Position numbers and translations under genes: made by a program
DNA from: Candidatus Rifleibacteriota bacterium
Lineage (GTDB): Bacteria > Muiribacteriota > Ozemobacteria > Ozemobacterales > Ozemobacteraceae
Reading direction: 5' to 3'
Length of the DNA: 64,000 bases
Assembly (NCBI GenBank): GCA_015233565.1
Contig: JADFXM010000013.1
Location: forward strand, 1-64,000
The notes under the pieces: generated by a model
The model's database searches: none
What the model was told of the DNA's origin: nothing
What the model saw: only the letters and a program-made list of their open reading frames with translations
Shown here: positions 15,930-23,332 of the stretch, piece by piece
Numbering within the stretch: position 1 is the first letter of the stretch
Layout of the letters: the number at the start of each line of letters is the position of its first letter

Positions 15930-16224
15930 TTTCTCCTCCCTGAGGGTTCGGAAAAATACTACCATATGAAAAAACAAAACTAAAGAAAAATAGTATTTTT
16001 CAATTACCACAGCAATGATCCTTTTAGCGACTTGCCCTTTGCTTGCGCCAAATCTTTTCCATTTCCGATCCTTCGCCGAAATGTGGAATGAAGTGAAAAT
16101 CGAGATTGATGTATTCACTTTCAAACAATTGTAGTCGCTCGATTTCTTTCGTGGGGATTCCTGGCAGGTAGAAACCTCCTAAAAAGTTGTCAATTGAAAA
16201 AAAATACAGTATGACTGACTATTT

Positions 16225-16246
16225 TATATCAGTTAAACATGATATA
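16225..16246. promoter_or_regulatory. Inverted repeat, possible operator
   Basis: TATATCA and TGATATA form a perfect 7-bp inverted repeat with an 8-base spacer, about 50 bases upstream of the frameshifted XRE regulator. Self-regulating XRE proteins often bind such sites. Confidence 0.35.
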
Positions 16247-16294
16247 TGTCGAGTGCCAAATTTATTAATGGATTAGAATTGGAGAAAATAAGAA

Positions 16295-16725
16295 ATGGTA
16301 CGGTTAATTAGCACAACCATGAAAGATGATCAATTAAGAAAAGAATTTGGAGCTCGTCTTAGTCAGCTAAGAAGGCAGCACAAATGTAGCCAAAAGGAAT
16401 TGGCGCAAAAATTAGGTGTGAGCTTTCAATATTAACCAAGTATGAATATGGGATTCATTTACCCACACCAGAAAAGCTCATAGAATTATCTGAGCTTTTT
16501 CACACAACTGTTGATTTTGTCTTTAACAATACCAGATATGATTTTCATTACTGGCTGCCATTACAACGTTATTTAGGAAACGTTATACTGGGATTATTCC
16601 GCAGTAAAATAACAGTTCGAGATTGTCACCAAAGAGTTTTTTTCAGCGGAGAAAAAATAATCCGATTGTCGCGCGGTAATACAAAAAATAATTTTTCCGA
16701 CAGCATAATTTCCACTGTAGATTGA
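16295..16725 (+). pseudogene. XRE-family HTH regulator broken by a -1 frameshift
   Basis: The frame from ATG 16295 (or 16319) reads FGARLSQLRRQHKCSQKELAQKLGVSFQ, the first four helices of an XRE/Cro-type HTH, and stops at TAA 16433. The continuation lies in the -1 frame from about 16429: LTKYEYGIHLPTPEKLIELS, the usual rest of the fold (compare SKWERG...P). One base is missing between the two parts, near 16427-16430. The second frame runs on to TGA at 16725 and so overlaps the 3' end of the convergent beta-helix gene; the original gene may have ended earlier. I see no slippery heptamer to suggest programmed shifting. A sequencing error is an alternative. Confidence 0.75.
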
Positions 16726-18591
16726 GGCTCCATCAGTTTGTGCTGTGCATTTGGAAAAAATGCATCGTTCAATAGTGATTCCGGAAGGGGCGGTTAGATT
16801 CTTGGAAGATTTCTTTGAACTCGAAGCTGAACTCTCATTGATCAGAACTGGAACTTTACCAGGGCTTGATTCAAAGGCGATCCCTCCTCCTCGGATTCCG
16901 GAACAACCTTCAAAAAGGCAGCATTTAATAAGGGTAGTGAAATCGTTTATCAGAATCCCGCCGCCTATAGCATTAGGATCGCCACAGTTTTTCAATTTTG
17001 AATTTGAAATCAGTACCTCAGAGATTTGACTGTTCGAATATATTCCTCTCGGAGAGCAATTTTCAAAAATACAGTCTTCTATGCATCCGGCGCCTTGTTC
17101 TAAGATTCTTACTATTCCGCCTTCAGAATAGTTCTTTTGTTCTAATCTGGGAATGACTTTTCCACAGGTTGGACAAAGAGAGGAGCTCTCATTTAGATTC
17201 TTTTCAGAAAGCTTTGCGTTACATGAGGGGCAGGCGGGTTGTACTCGATCGGTCATTCTTTCTACGAGTGAGTTCCTGGCGCTCTTTCTCCCTCTGATAA
17301 AATTTATTCTTTCGCTGGCTTTTCTTGCCATTTTAGACTCTGGGTTGAGTCTGACTACTTCGCTCCATTCTGAAATTGCATCTTGATAATTTCCTTTTTT
17401 GAAATAGGTGTTAGCTAGATAAAAGTGGAAATTTGAAGCCAGGGGTTTGATCTTCAAGGCCTTATTATAAGCTTGGATAGCCTTATCCAATTCATTCTTG
17501 CTGTAGTACATGAATGCGAGCCAATCAAGAAGATCTACATCCTCAGGATTAGAAAGCAACAGTTTTTCTACTTCATCGATTCCCTCATCTTTGGAAGCGG
17601 AATACTTGGTAATGAGCTCCTCTTCCTCCTGATTCATTTCACTCTGCAAATTTTTTTCGACAACGTCTCTGAGATTTTTTGTTCGCACGGTGCAGCCAAA
17701 GAATTTAGTGTGCTCAATTTTGGAATTCTTTGAATCAATGCTGATTAAAAATTCATTACTGGAACAATTTTTTTCAAAAACGCAATTTTCCAATAAAAGA
17801 GAGCTTTTTTCGCCTCTCGATTGAATTCCTTGCCACGTTCCAAAAAAATGAGAATTTCTTATTTCTAGGATTCCTTCAGATTGGATGAAACCATCTTCAG
17901 TAGCATTAACCTGGGCTTCGTTTATTTTTACTGATCCACCCTCACGAATTACCAAAAGCTGTTTCAAATCCAGCCTTCCAGTGAAAACAACTATTTCCCC
18001 TGAATTAACCACATATGCCTGGTCTATTACTTCATTCGTTTTTCCGAATCTGGGTAAAGTAGTCGCTGCTGTTTTGATTCTGAGAGAATAGTTTTCCTGA
18101 AACTCAAGATCTTTCTCTAAAGAATTTAACCCCAATAAGTTCAGATCGACTGAGGAATCATATTTAATGTTGGAATAGACAAAGAGCTCCAGTTTAACCA
18201 TATTTTGATAGGTCAACTCTAAAGTCTTGCCCAGTGAAATTATTCTTTCACGTTCTTCCTCGTCGATGAGCCAGCCTGGGTAAGCCATGCAGTAGACATC
18301 AAGAAGAAATGCTGCAGCTATTTTTTGATCTTTTAGCCAGTCAAGAAAGCTGGTTAGGTTTTTTCCGTCACCTTTTCCCGCAAACTCAAGAGCGGAATCA
18401 ATGGCTTCTTTCTTCTGACCAAGTTGCTCCCCGGTAATTTGGAAAAAAAGTCGGGAATATTTTGGAATTCTTTTTTCCTGACATCCAAAAAATGCCAAAG
18501 CTTTCAAATAAGTTTCACGTTCTTCGAAAGCTACTTTTGACAAAGGATGTTCGGAAATCACTGATTTTGCTATTTCATTTTTTTTCATCAT
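16594..18591 (-). CDS. Beta-helix / TPR / zinc-ribbon protein
   Basis: A 665-residue protein with no signal peptide. The N-terminal 180 residues are helical. A first right-handed beta-helix segment follows at about 200-320 (repeated short strands such as ILEIRNSHFFGTWQGIQS and SLLLENCVFEKNCS). TPR repeats lie at about 350-435 (DWLAFMYYSKNELDKAIQAY, YLANTYFKKGNYQDAISEW). A four-Cys zinc ribbon is at about 452-477 (CPSCNAKL ... CPTCGK). A second beta-helix segment closes the protein (about 490-665; DCIFENCSPRGIYSN, ECIFSKCTAQTDGASIY). This order, with a beta-helix split by TPR and a zinc ribbon and lacking an export signal, is unusual. Convergent with a broken XRE gene. Function unknown; protein-protein scaffold is a guess. 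Confidence 0.82.
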   Translation of the reverse strand: MMKKNEIAKSVISEHPLSKVAFEERETYLKALAFFGCQEKRIPKYSRLFFQITGEQLGQKKEAIDSALEFAGKGDGKNLTSFLDWLKDQKIAAAFLLDVYCMAYPGWLIDEEERERIISLGKTLELTYQNMVKLELFVYSNIKYDSSVDLNLLGLNSLEKDLEFQENYSLRIKTAATTLPRFGKTNEVIDQAYVVNSGEIVVFTGRLDLKQLLVIREGGSVKINEAQVNATEDGFIQSEGILEIRNSHFFGTWQGIQSRGEKSSLLLENCVFEKNCSSNEFLISIDSKNSKIEHTKFFGCTVRTKNLRDVVEKNLQSEMNQEEEELITKYSASKDEGIDEVEKLLLSNPEDVDLLDWLAFMYYSKNELDKAIQAYNKALKIKPLASNFHFYLANTYFKKGNYQDAISEWSEVVRLNPESKMARKASERINFIRGRKSARNSLVERMTDRVQPACPSCNAKLSEKNLNESSSLCPTCGKVIPRLEQKNYSEGGIVRILEQGAGCIEDCIFENCSPRGIYSNSQISEVLISNSKLKNCGDPNAIGGGILINDFTTLIKCCLFEGCSGIRGGGIAFESSPGKVPVLINESSASSSKKSSKNLTAPSGITIERCIFSKCTAQTDGASIYSGNYAVGKIIFCITARQSDYFFSAEKNSLVTISNCYFTAE

Positions 18592-18637
18592 TTTGCTAAT
18601 CGATATTAAACCAAATAAACATACCGGGCAATAGAGA

Positions 18638-18680
18638 TTTTCTATTTTTTTTAATTTTTTTTCTATTTTTTCTATTTTTT
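18638..18680. repeat. Pyrimidine-rich low-complexity tract
   Basis: Repeats of TCTATTTTTT and runs of up to eight T on the plus strand, immediately upstream of the beta-helix gene (A-rich on its coding strand). It may act as an UP-like or leader element, or may be neutral. Confidence 0.6.
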
Positions 18681-18850
18681 AGAATAACTTTACAGTCCCA
18701 CTTAACCTTTTTAAAAGTCCACATGATGCTAATTACAACACGATTCCAAGAAAATCACTTTGAGAGGAAACAAATCACTATTAAATCAACTTTGAGCGAC
18801 TTCAGAGAAATTTAAATGGAACAGTAGAGATAATATTTTTGGGGAAAATA

Positions 18851-20179
18851 TTATCGTGCCAGAATCAATCCATGCAATGCACGCACGGCTTTAGGAATAT
18901 CTTCATTCTTAATTAATACTCCGATGTTGATCTCCGAAGCTCCTTTCGTGATCGCTTTCGCATTGATTCCTACTTCTCCCAAACTTGTGAAAATCTTTCC
19001 AATTGCATCTGCCCTTCCCTTAAGTTCATCTCCAACTATGCAAACTATTGCCATCGCTGGATAACTGGATACTGGGGCAATTCTTTTAAGTGCTTCGGTT
19101 GCTTCCATTTTTTGTTCATCAGAAAGGTCAGACTGGGTTATAAGGGAAATTCCCGCCTCACTTGTTGTGACCATGTGCGCTACTATCCCAAGCTTCTTTA
19201 AAGCTGCAAGCGCAGAATTAAGAACATCAGGAACTGAATGGAGTCGTTGAGATGAAAGATGAAACAGTGTCACATCTTCTTTATATGCCACCGATTTGGC
19301 AATGGACTTTGTGATTACCGGTTCTGCGAAAATCGAGGTGCCAAGGTCGTTCTCTTTAAATGCATTTACAACGCGAACTGGAATTCCTTTTTTAATTGCA
19401 GGAATTAGCGTCGAAGGGTGGAGCACTTCAGCGCCGAAATAAGCAAGTTCGCTGGCTTCATCGAATGATAATTCAGGAATATTGCGTGCGCGTGGATCGA
19501 CGCTTGGATCAGCGGTCATCACGCCGTCAACATTCTTCCAAATCACGACTTCACTTGCTCCGATTCCTGCAGCAATAATGGTGGCGGAAAAATCACTCCC
19601 GCTACGGCCTAGGGTTGTAATTTCTCCGCGGCTATTCTTTCCCAAAAAACCGGTGACGACTGGAATTCCCTCAATTTTTGCGAAAGCTTCCCCCAGCCCC
19701 GTTTCAATTCCATGGAGGGGGGAGGCTGACCCGAAGTGGTCATCAGTGATCATTCCGACATCATATGAATTTATTGCAACTGAGTTTCGTCCTCTTGTAA
19801 CAAGTGCACCGGATATGATGCGTGAAGCAAGTCTTTCCCCAAAAGAGATAATGTGATCGAGAGTTCTTGGGGTGAGTTCTTTCAAGAGCCAAACACCGTG
19901 TAAGAGCGTTTCAAGCTTGACCAACAAAGGTTCGATCAAGCCCGAAGGAACAATCAAGGCATCAATCAGTTCCATGTGATATTTTCTGATATCGGAAATG
20001 TCTGTATTACCCTCCAACGCAGAGCGGGCGGCCCTTAGCAAACGGTCAGTGGTGTCTCCATGAGCGGAAACTACGACTACCACTCCCTTGTCTGCAGCAG
20101 CTTCGATTATGTCCAAACATCTTTGAATACGATCATAATTAGCGATGGATTGCCCACCGAATTTATAGACGCTTGCCAT
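18851..20179 (-). CDS. lysC: Aspartate kinase
   Basis: The 442-residue protein starts ASVYKFGGQSIANYDRI, with the KFGG-x-S ATP/aspartate motif. Other kinase landmarks are SFGERLASRIIS, TTLGRSGSDFSATIIAA and DPSVDPRARNIPELSFDEA; two ACT domains fill about 305-442. It makes aspartyl-4-phosphate, the first step to lysine, threonine and, here, homocysteine. It follows the DUF39 gene by five bases and closes a four-gene operon. Placing it with the sulfurtransferase genes ties supply of aspartate semialdehyde to homocysteine. The next enzyme, aspartate semialdehyde dehydrogenase, is not in the window. Feedback control through the ACT domains is likely. Confidence 0.95.
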   Translation of the reverse strand: MASVYKFGGQSIANYDRIQRCLDIIEAAADKGVVVVVSAHGDTTDRLLRAARSALEGNTDISDIRKYHMELIDALIVPSGLIEPLLVKLETLLHGVWLLKELTPRTLDHIISFGERLASRIISGALVTRGRNSVAINSYDVGMITDDHFGSASPLHGIETGLGEAFAKIEGIPVVTGFLGKNSRGEITTLGRSGSDFSATIIAAGIGASEVVIWKNVDGVMTADPSVDPRARNIPELSFDEASELAYFGAEVLHPSTLIPAIKKGIPVRVVNAFKENDLGTSIFAEPVITKSIAKSVAYKEDVTLFHLSSQRLHSVPDVLNSALAALKKLGIVAHMVTTSEAGISLITQSDLSDEQKMEATEALKRIAPVSSYPAMAIVCIVGDELKGRADAIGKIFTSLGEVGINAKAITKGASEINIGVLIKNEDIPKAVRALHGLILAR

Positions 20180-20184
20180 ATTTT

Positions 20185-21411
20185 TTACCTCACCGGTCGT
20201 TTTTTGTGATCGTCTACTGTACGTTCCACAAGCGGATGGAAGCCAAGTCCAGAATCGACGCCCGGCAATTTTTCGACAGGGGCCGACAATAACATTTTTC
20301 CTTCTGTAATCCAGATTTTCAGCGAATCTGCGATTTCACGGGCCATGGCGATACTTGATAATGCTGAAGTTTCGATAATCTTTCCGAGTATTTGAACTTT
20401 TCCACTTCGCAGTTCAGCATAACTTACATATGCGATAGGTTCTCCCTTTAACTCTGGGTAGTCATCACTGTAGTCCCAGACTGGAGCCATTATGTCGGCA
20501 TCAGAAATGGCGCAGAACTGTGCCATTTCTTCATCCAGAATCGGAATTGGAATGCCGATTCCAACGGCAAGTGAAGGGCCGTAACCGGTCATTGAGACTC
20601 CACGAACATATTTGGGATTCATTCCTTTCATGTCTCCCATAACAGCGAGAGTTCCTGATCCACCTTTTGGAATTCCTTTGTCAGTACGAGGACCGAGTGG
20701 GGAGTGCTGAGTTCCCTGAAAGATTACATAGCCAACCCCGCCTCCCAGAAAAATTCGAGTTCCAATTCCTATTGTACGATAATAAGGATCGTTCATAAGT
20801 GGAGAAAGTTGCCCGGCGGAACAAAAATTTGCGTTTCCCATATTGGGACGCAATATTCCCATATATGTATAAATTGGTTTTTTGGAATGAAGATTCACTG
20901 CAACATTATAGTTTTGATAGGCATTACGCGGATTTAATAACGTTGCCGAATTTAAATCCTTAATATTGATTTTTGTCTTCAATTCTTTTCGAGGATAACA
21001 GTGAGTTCCGTATGAAGTTGCGGAAAAAACTACATCTTTTCCGGCTATCAAATCTTCTATTACGTGCCCACCGCCGTATGAAAATTTGCCGGGGAATACT
21101 TTATTTGCAGGGTCATCTTCCGGTATTTCAGTTGCCCCAATATAAAGATCGACTGCAGCTATTCCGCAGTATGCCGGGACATCGTTTAACTTTGCGTGTT
21201 TATAGTTCATTCGGGGTTTTGTGTGACCTGTGTTGAGAAGGGCTCCGGATGAGCACATTGGGCCAAACGTTGCAGTGGTAACAACATCAACGGCTTCGGC
21301 AGCTTTTTTTGCTCCCTTTTCCTTTACGATGTGGATAATTTCTTCAGCAGTAACTACGACAGCTTTTCCAGTGCGAATTTTCTCGTTTATCTCTTCATAA
21401 GTTTTTGCCAT
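20185..21411 (-). CDS. L-aspartate semialdehyde sulfurtransferase (DUF39, HcyBio family)
   Basis: A 408-residue protein matching the DUF39/COG1900 family (MA1821 in Methanosarcina acetivorans), which inserts sulfide into aspartate semialdehyde to give homocysteine. Diagnostic stretches are TYEEINEKIRTGKAVVVTAEE, TTATFGPMCSSGALLN and SYGTHCYPRKE, with conserved cysteines. I take ATG 21411 (MAKTYEEI) as start, because AGAGG lies seven bases upstream and the longer ORF-track start would overlap the previous gene. The usual C-terminal CBS pair of some family members is missing; this is the short form that works with a separate NIL-ferredoxin, which is the next gene upstream. Context: UPF0280 and NIL-ferredoxin before it, aspartate kinase after it. 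Confidence 0.93.
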   Translation of the reverse strand: MAKTYEEINEKIRTGKAVVVTAEEIIHIVKEKGAKKAAEAVDVVTTATFGPMCSSGALLNTGHTKPRMNYKHAKLNDVPAYCGIAAVDLYIGATEIPEDDPANKVFPGKFSYGGGHVIEDLIAGKDVVFSATSYGTHCYPRKELKTKINIKDLNSATLLNPRNAYQNYNVAVNLHSKKPIYTYMGILRPNMGNANFCSAGQLSPLMNDPYYRTIGIGTRIFLGGGVGYVIFQGTQHSPLGPRTDKGIPKGGSGTLAVMGDMKGMNPKYVRGVSMTGYGPSLAVGIGIPIPILDEEMAQFCAISDADIMAPVWDYSDDYPELKGEPIAYVSYAELRSGKVQILGKIIETSALSSIAMAREIADSLKIWITEGKMLLSAPVEKLPGVDSGLGFHPLVERTVDDHKKRPVR

Positions 21412-21433
21412 TTTTTTCCTCTTTCGATTTTCT

Positions 21434-21850
21434 CTAGGCCAGATGATCAGTAATGGATTCCAGTGCACCAAAAGGGCAAGCGGGAATGCATAATTCGCAT
21501 GCTATGCATTTTTCATGTGCAAATACAACTTTACCAATATTCTTATCAACTGATAAGGCCTTGGGAAAGCAATGTGCAACACAGGCACTGCAATGAGTAC
21601 ATTTGTCTTCGTCCCAGATTAAATTCTTTGCAGGCATAATAAGCTTGACGCCAATTTCTTCAAGATATTTGAAGGAATTTTTTACATTTTCCGGTTCTCC
21701 ATCAATTTGGATGAACATTGTACCATCTGCTTCCTGCCGAATACTGGCCTGCAGAATATTTACTTCCACGTCAAAATTCCTGATGACCCCTGACAAAATT
21801 GGTGTGCTTACCAAATCTGCCTTAAAGTGAAGGATTACATTTTTCTTCAT
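21434..21850 (-). CDS. NIL domain - 4Fe-4S ferredoxin, partner of DUF39
   Basis: The 138-residue protein has an N-terminal NIL domain (residues about 1-75) and two 4Fe-4S cluster motifs, CTHCSACVAHCFP and CIACELCIPACPF. It corresponds to MA1822 of M. acetivorans, which supplies electrons or sulfur to the DUF39 sulfurtransferase in homocysteine synthesis. ATG 21850 (MKKNVILHF) is chosen because AGGGAG lies nine bases before it and the NIL domain starts there. The gap to the DUF39 start is 22 bases. A role in oxygen-sensitive metabolism fits an anaerobe. Confidence 0.93.
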   Translation of the reverse strand: MKKNVILHFKADLVSTPILSGVIRNFDVEVNILQASIRQEADGTMFIQIDGEPENVKNSFKYLEEIGVKLIMPAKNLIWDEDKCTHCSACVAHCFPKALSVDKNIGKVVFAHEKCIACELCIPACPFGALESITDHLA

Positions 21851-21901
21851 TATTATTTCTCCCTGCTTGATTCCATCAAAACATTCTTCCACCAGGTTGT
21901 T

Positions 21902-22624
21902 TCAAACAACCTCTAAATCGCCCCATATGCCAATCTTATCACCAATAGTAACAATAATTCCTTTAACCCCACCATGTTCTTTTGCATTTTGGATGACGGT
22001 TTCAACGTCTTCCTTACATTGAACCTGGTTGCCAAAGCAGGTGGCTGCCGCATCTGCATCAATGGCGTTATCGGCAATAATACAGACGGCATCTGCTTTT
22101 CCGAAAGAAAGCGAATGTCCGACTGTTCCAGCCGAGGTGCAGATTCCAAAAGATTCGCCTGGTTTTCCGGTACGAAAATTTATTTTTCCGGAAAATGGAG
22201 ATTCCTCGCCTGCATAAAGCGTAAAAACCACCGGTCTTCCCATTCTGACAAAAATGTCACCGCCGTTTTCGATGATTAAATCGCCAAATCGCTCAACAAG
22301 TTTTTTGCCTGTGAGTTCCGCAACAGCACCTGCTACAGCCGCCATGGGGCCAACGTTAAATTTTCTTGCAGCAATGCACATTTTAGCAACTATTTCTGAG
22401 GCATCGGTCTTCGGAACATGTGGAACAAGAGTTGTTTTAAACTCAGGATCCATTTTAATATATGACTCAATATCATTTCTCAATCCGGTTAGAATCTCTT
22501 GCGTTTCATGGGTAATATCTTTTCGTGCCAGAAGAAACAAATCGCTTTCCCCTATCACGACTCGTTGGGCAAGAAAACCCTCCGCTTTCATCCACTCTCT
22601 GTAGGTACGTTCCTGATAACTCAT
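21902..22624 (-). CDS. UPF0280 family protein (COG2122, ApbE-like)
   Basis: The 240-residue protein fits UPF0280 (COG2122; MA1715 in M. acetivorans), a family distantly related to the FAD:protein FMN transferase ApbE. Visible parts are YQERTYREWM at the start, the Gly/Ala-rich MAAVAGAVAEL, and FGICTSAGTVGHSLSFGKADAV, typical of ApbE-like proteins. In archaea this gene joins DUF39 and NIL-ferredoxin in the homocysteine route and improves it, by an unproven mechanism. It is the first gene of the operon; the leader and a sigma-70 promoter lie upstream. Confidence 0.92.
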   Translation of the reverse strand: MSYQERTYREWMKAEGFLAQRVVIGESDLFLLARKDITHETQEILTGLRNDIESYIKMDPEFKTTLVPHVPKTDASEIVAKMCIAARKFNVGPMAAVAGAVAELTGKKLVERFGDLIIENGGDIFVRMGRPVVFTLYAGEESPFSGKINFRTGKPGESFGICTSAGTVGHSLSFGKADAVCIIADNAIDADAAATCFGNQVQCKEDVETVIQNAKEHGGVKGIIVTIGDKIGIWGDLEVV

Positions 22625-22672
22625 TTTCGGTGCTTCATGTAAAATTTATTAAGTTTCCCTAGTCCAAGGTAT

Positions 22673-22746
22673 GAGAAGTCGCATTACCAGATTGAGCAAT
22701 TTTTCACACAAAATAATCAGCTAATTTTTCAAAACCTGCGCCTCTC
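22673..22746 (-). promoter_or_regulatory. Structured 5' leader of the homocysteine operon
   Basis: On the minus strand GAGAGGCGCA near the predicted transcript start can pair with UGCG(A)CUUCUC 60 bases downstream: ten pairs with one G-U and one bulged A. This would close a compact domain of about 74 nt before the UPF0280 start. I could not match it to SAM-I, SAM-II, lysine, or other riboswitch consensus sequences. A regulatory RNA is an inference. Confidence 0.4.
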
Positions 22747-22747
22747 C

Positions 22748-22776
22748 TTTATATAATTATTTTGTTTTTCTTTCAA
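22748..22776 (-). promoter_or_regulatory. Sigma-70-type promoter of the homocysteine operon
   Basis: On the minus strand TTGAAA and TATAAA are 17 bases apart; transcription would start near 22741, giving a leader of about 115 bases. Confidence 0.6.
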
Positions 22777-23332
22777 CCTAGGTGCAATTGATTTTTTATA
22801 TCTCGCAGCATTGAGGATGCCAAAACGGTTGCAAGCAGAATCTTCACGATTTGAAGGCTTACTTCGCATGCAATATAAGACAGATTCCTGCTCAACGGCT
22901 CAATTTGAAACTATCGAAAAATATTAAATCGCAATGTCAGATTTCCCAACCTCGGGGATTTAAATTTGATACTATTTTTTCGATTAATGAACCACTAACT
23001 TGCTTTGGAAGGCATCTTCTGATTTATTTTTGTGAATGTTGGTCTCAAAAAAAATCCAGTCGAAAAGTATTCCAAAATCAGGTAAATACCTTTTGAAGCT
23101 ATTTTCCAAGAAAATGCAAACTATCGATAGCAGGAATTCTGAATGTAGACCGGAAAAGCAGTATGGTGGAACAAGCATGAGCTGCAGACCACGAGTTTTA
23201 AGTGATACAAAAAAAACATGTTTCGGATATTTTCCGACTGACTCATTAGGCTTAACGAAAGCGGAAGCTGACTGGACCGGGGGCCCCGGCTTTCTGCTCA
23301 TGACCGCGTTAAGCTGGTTGCTTGCGGCCCGC
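22777..23332. other. Non-coding stretch with GC-rich inverted repeats
   Basis: There is no convincing gene in these 556 bases. Near its right end are a perfect 13-base palindrome CCGGGGGCCCCGG (about 23278-23291) and an inverted repeat GTTAAGC/GCTTAAC (23308-23314 and 23331-23337) that includes the stop codon of the neighbouring phosphatase gene. The segment 23250-23335 is much richer in G+C than its surroundings. It may be a terminator region or a dispersed element; the minus ORF 22984-23379 is not accepted as a gene. Confidence 0.45.

Noticed and set aside
16423-16436. Programmed -1 frameshift in the XRE gene
   Set aside because: There is no X-XXY-YYZ slippery heptamer and no downstream pseudoknot that I could see; a deletion or sequencing error is simpler.
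22673-22746. Lysine (L-box) or SAM-I riboswitch identity for the leader
   Set aside because: The leader begins GAGAGGCGC, superficially like both, but the other conserved blocks are missing and the leader is too short for an L-box.
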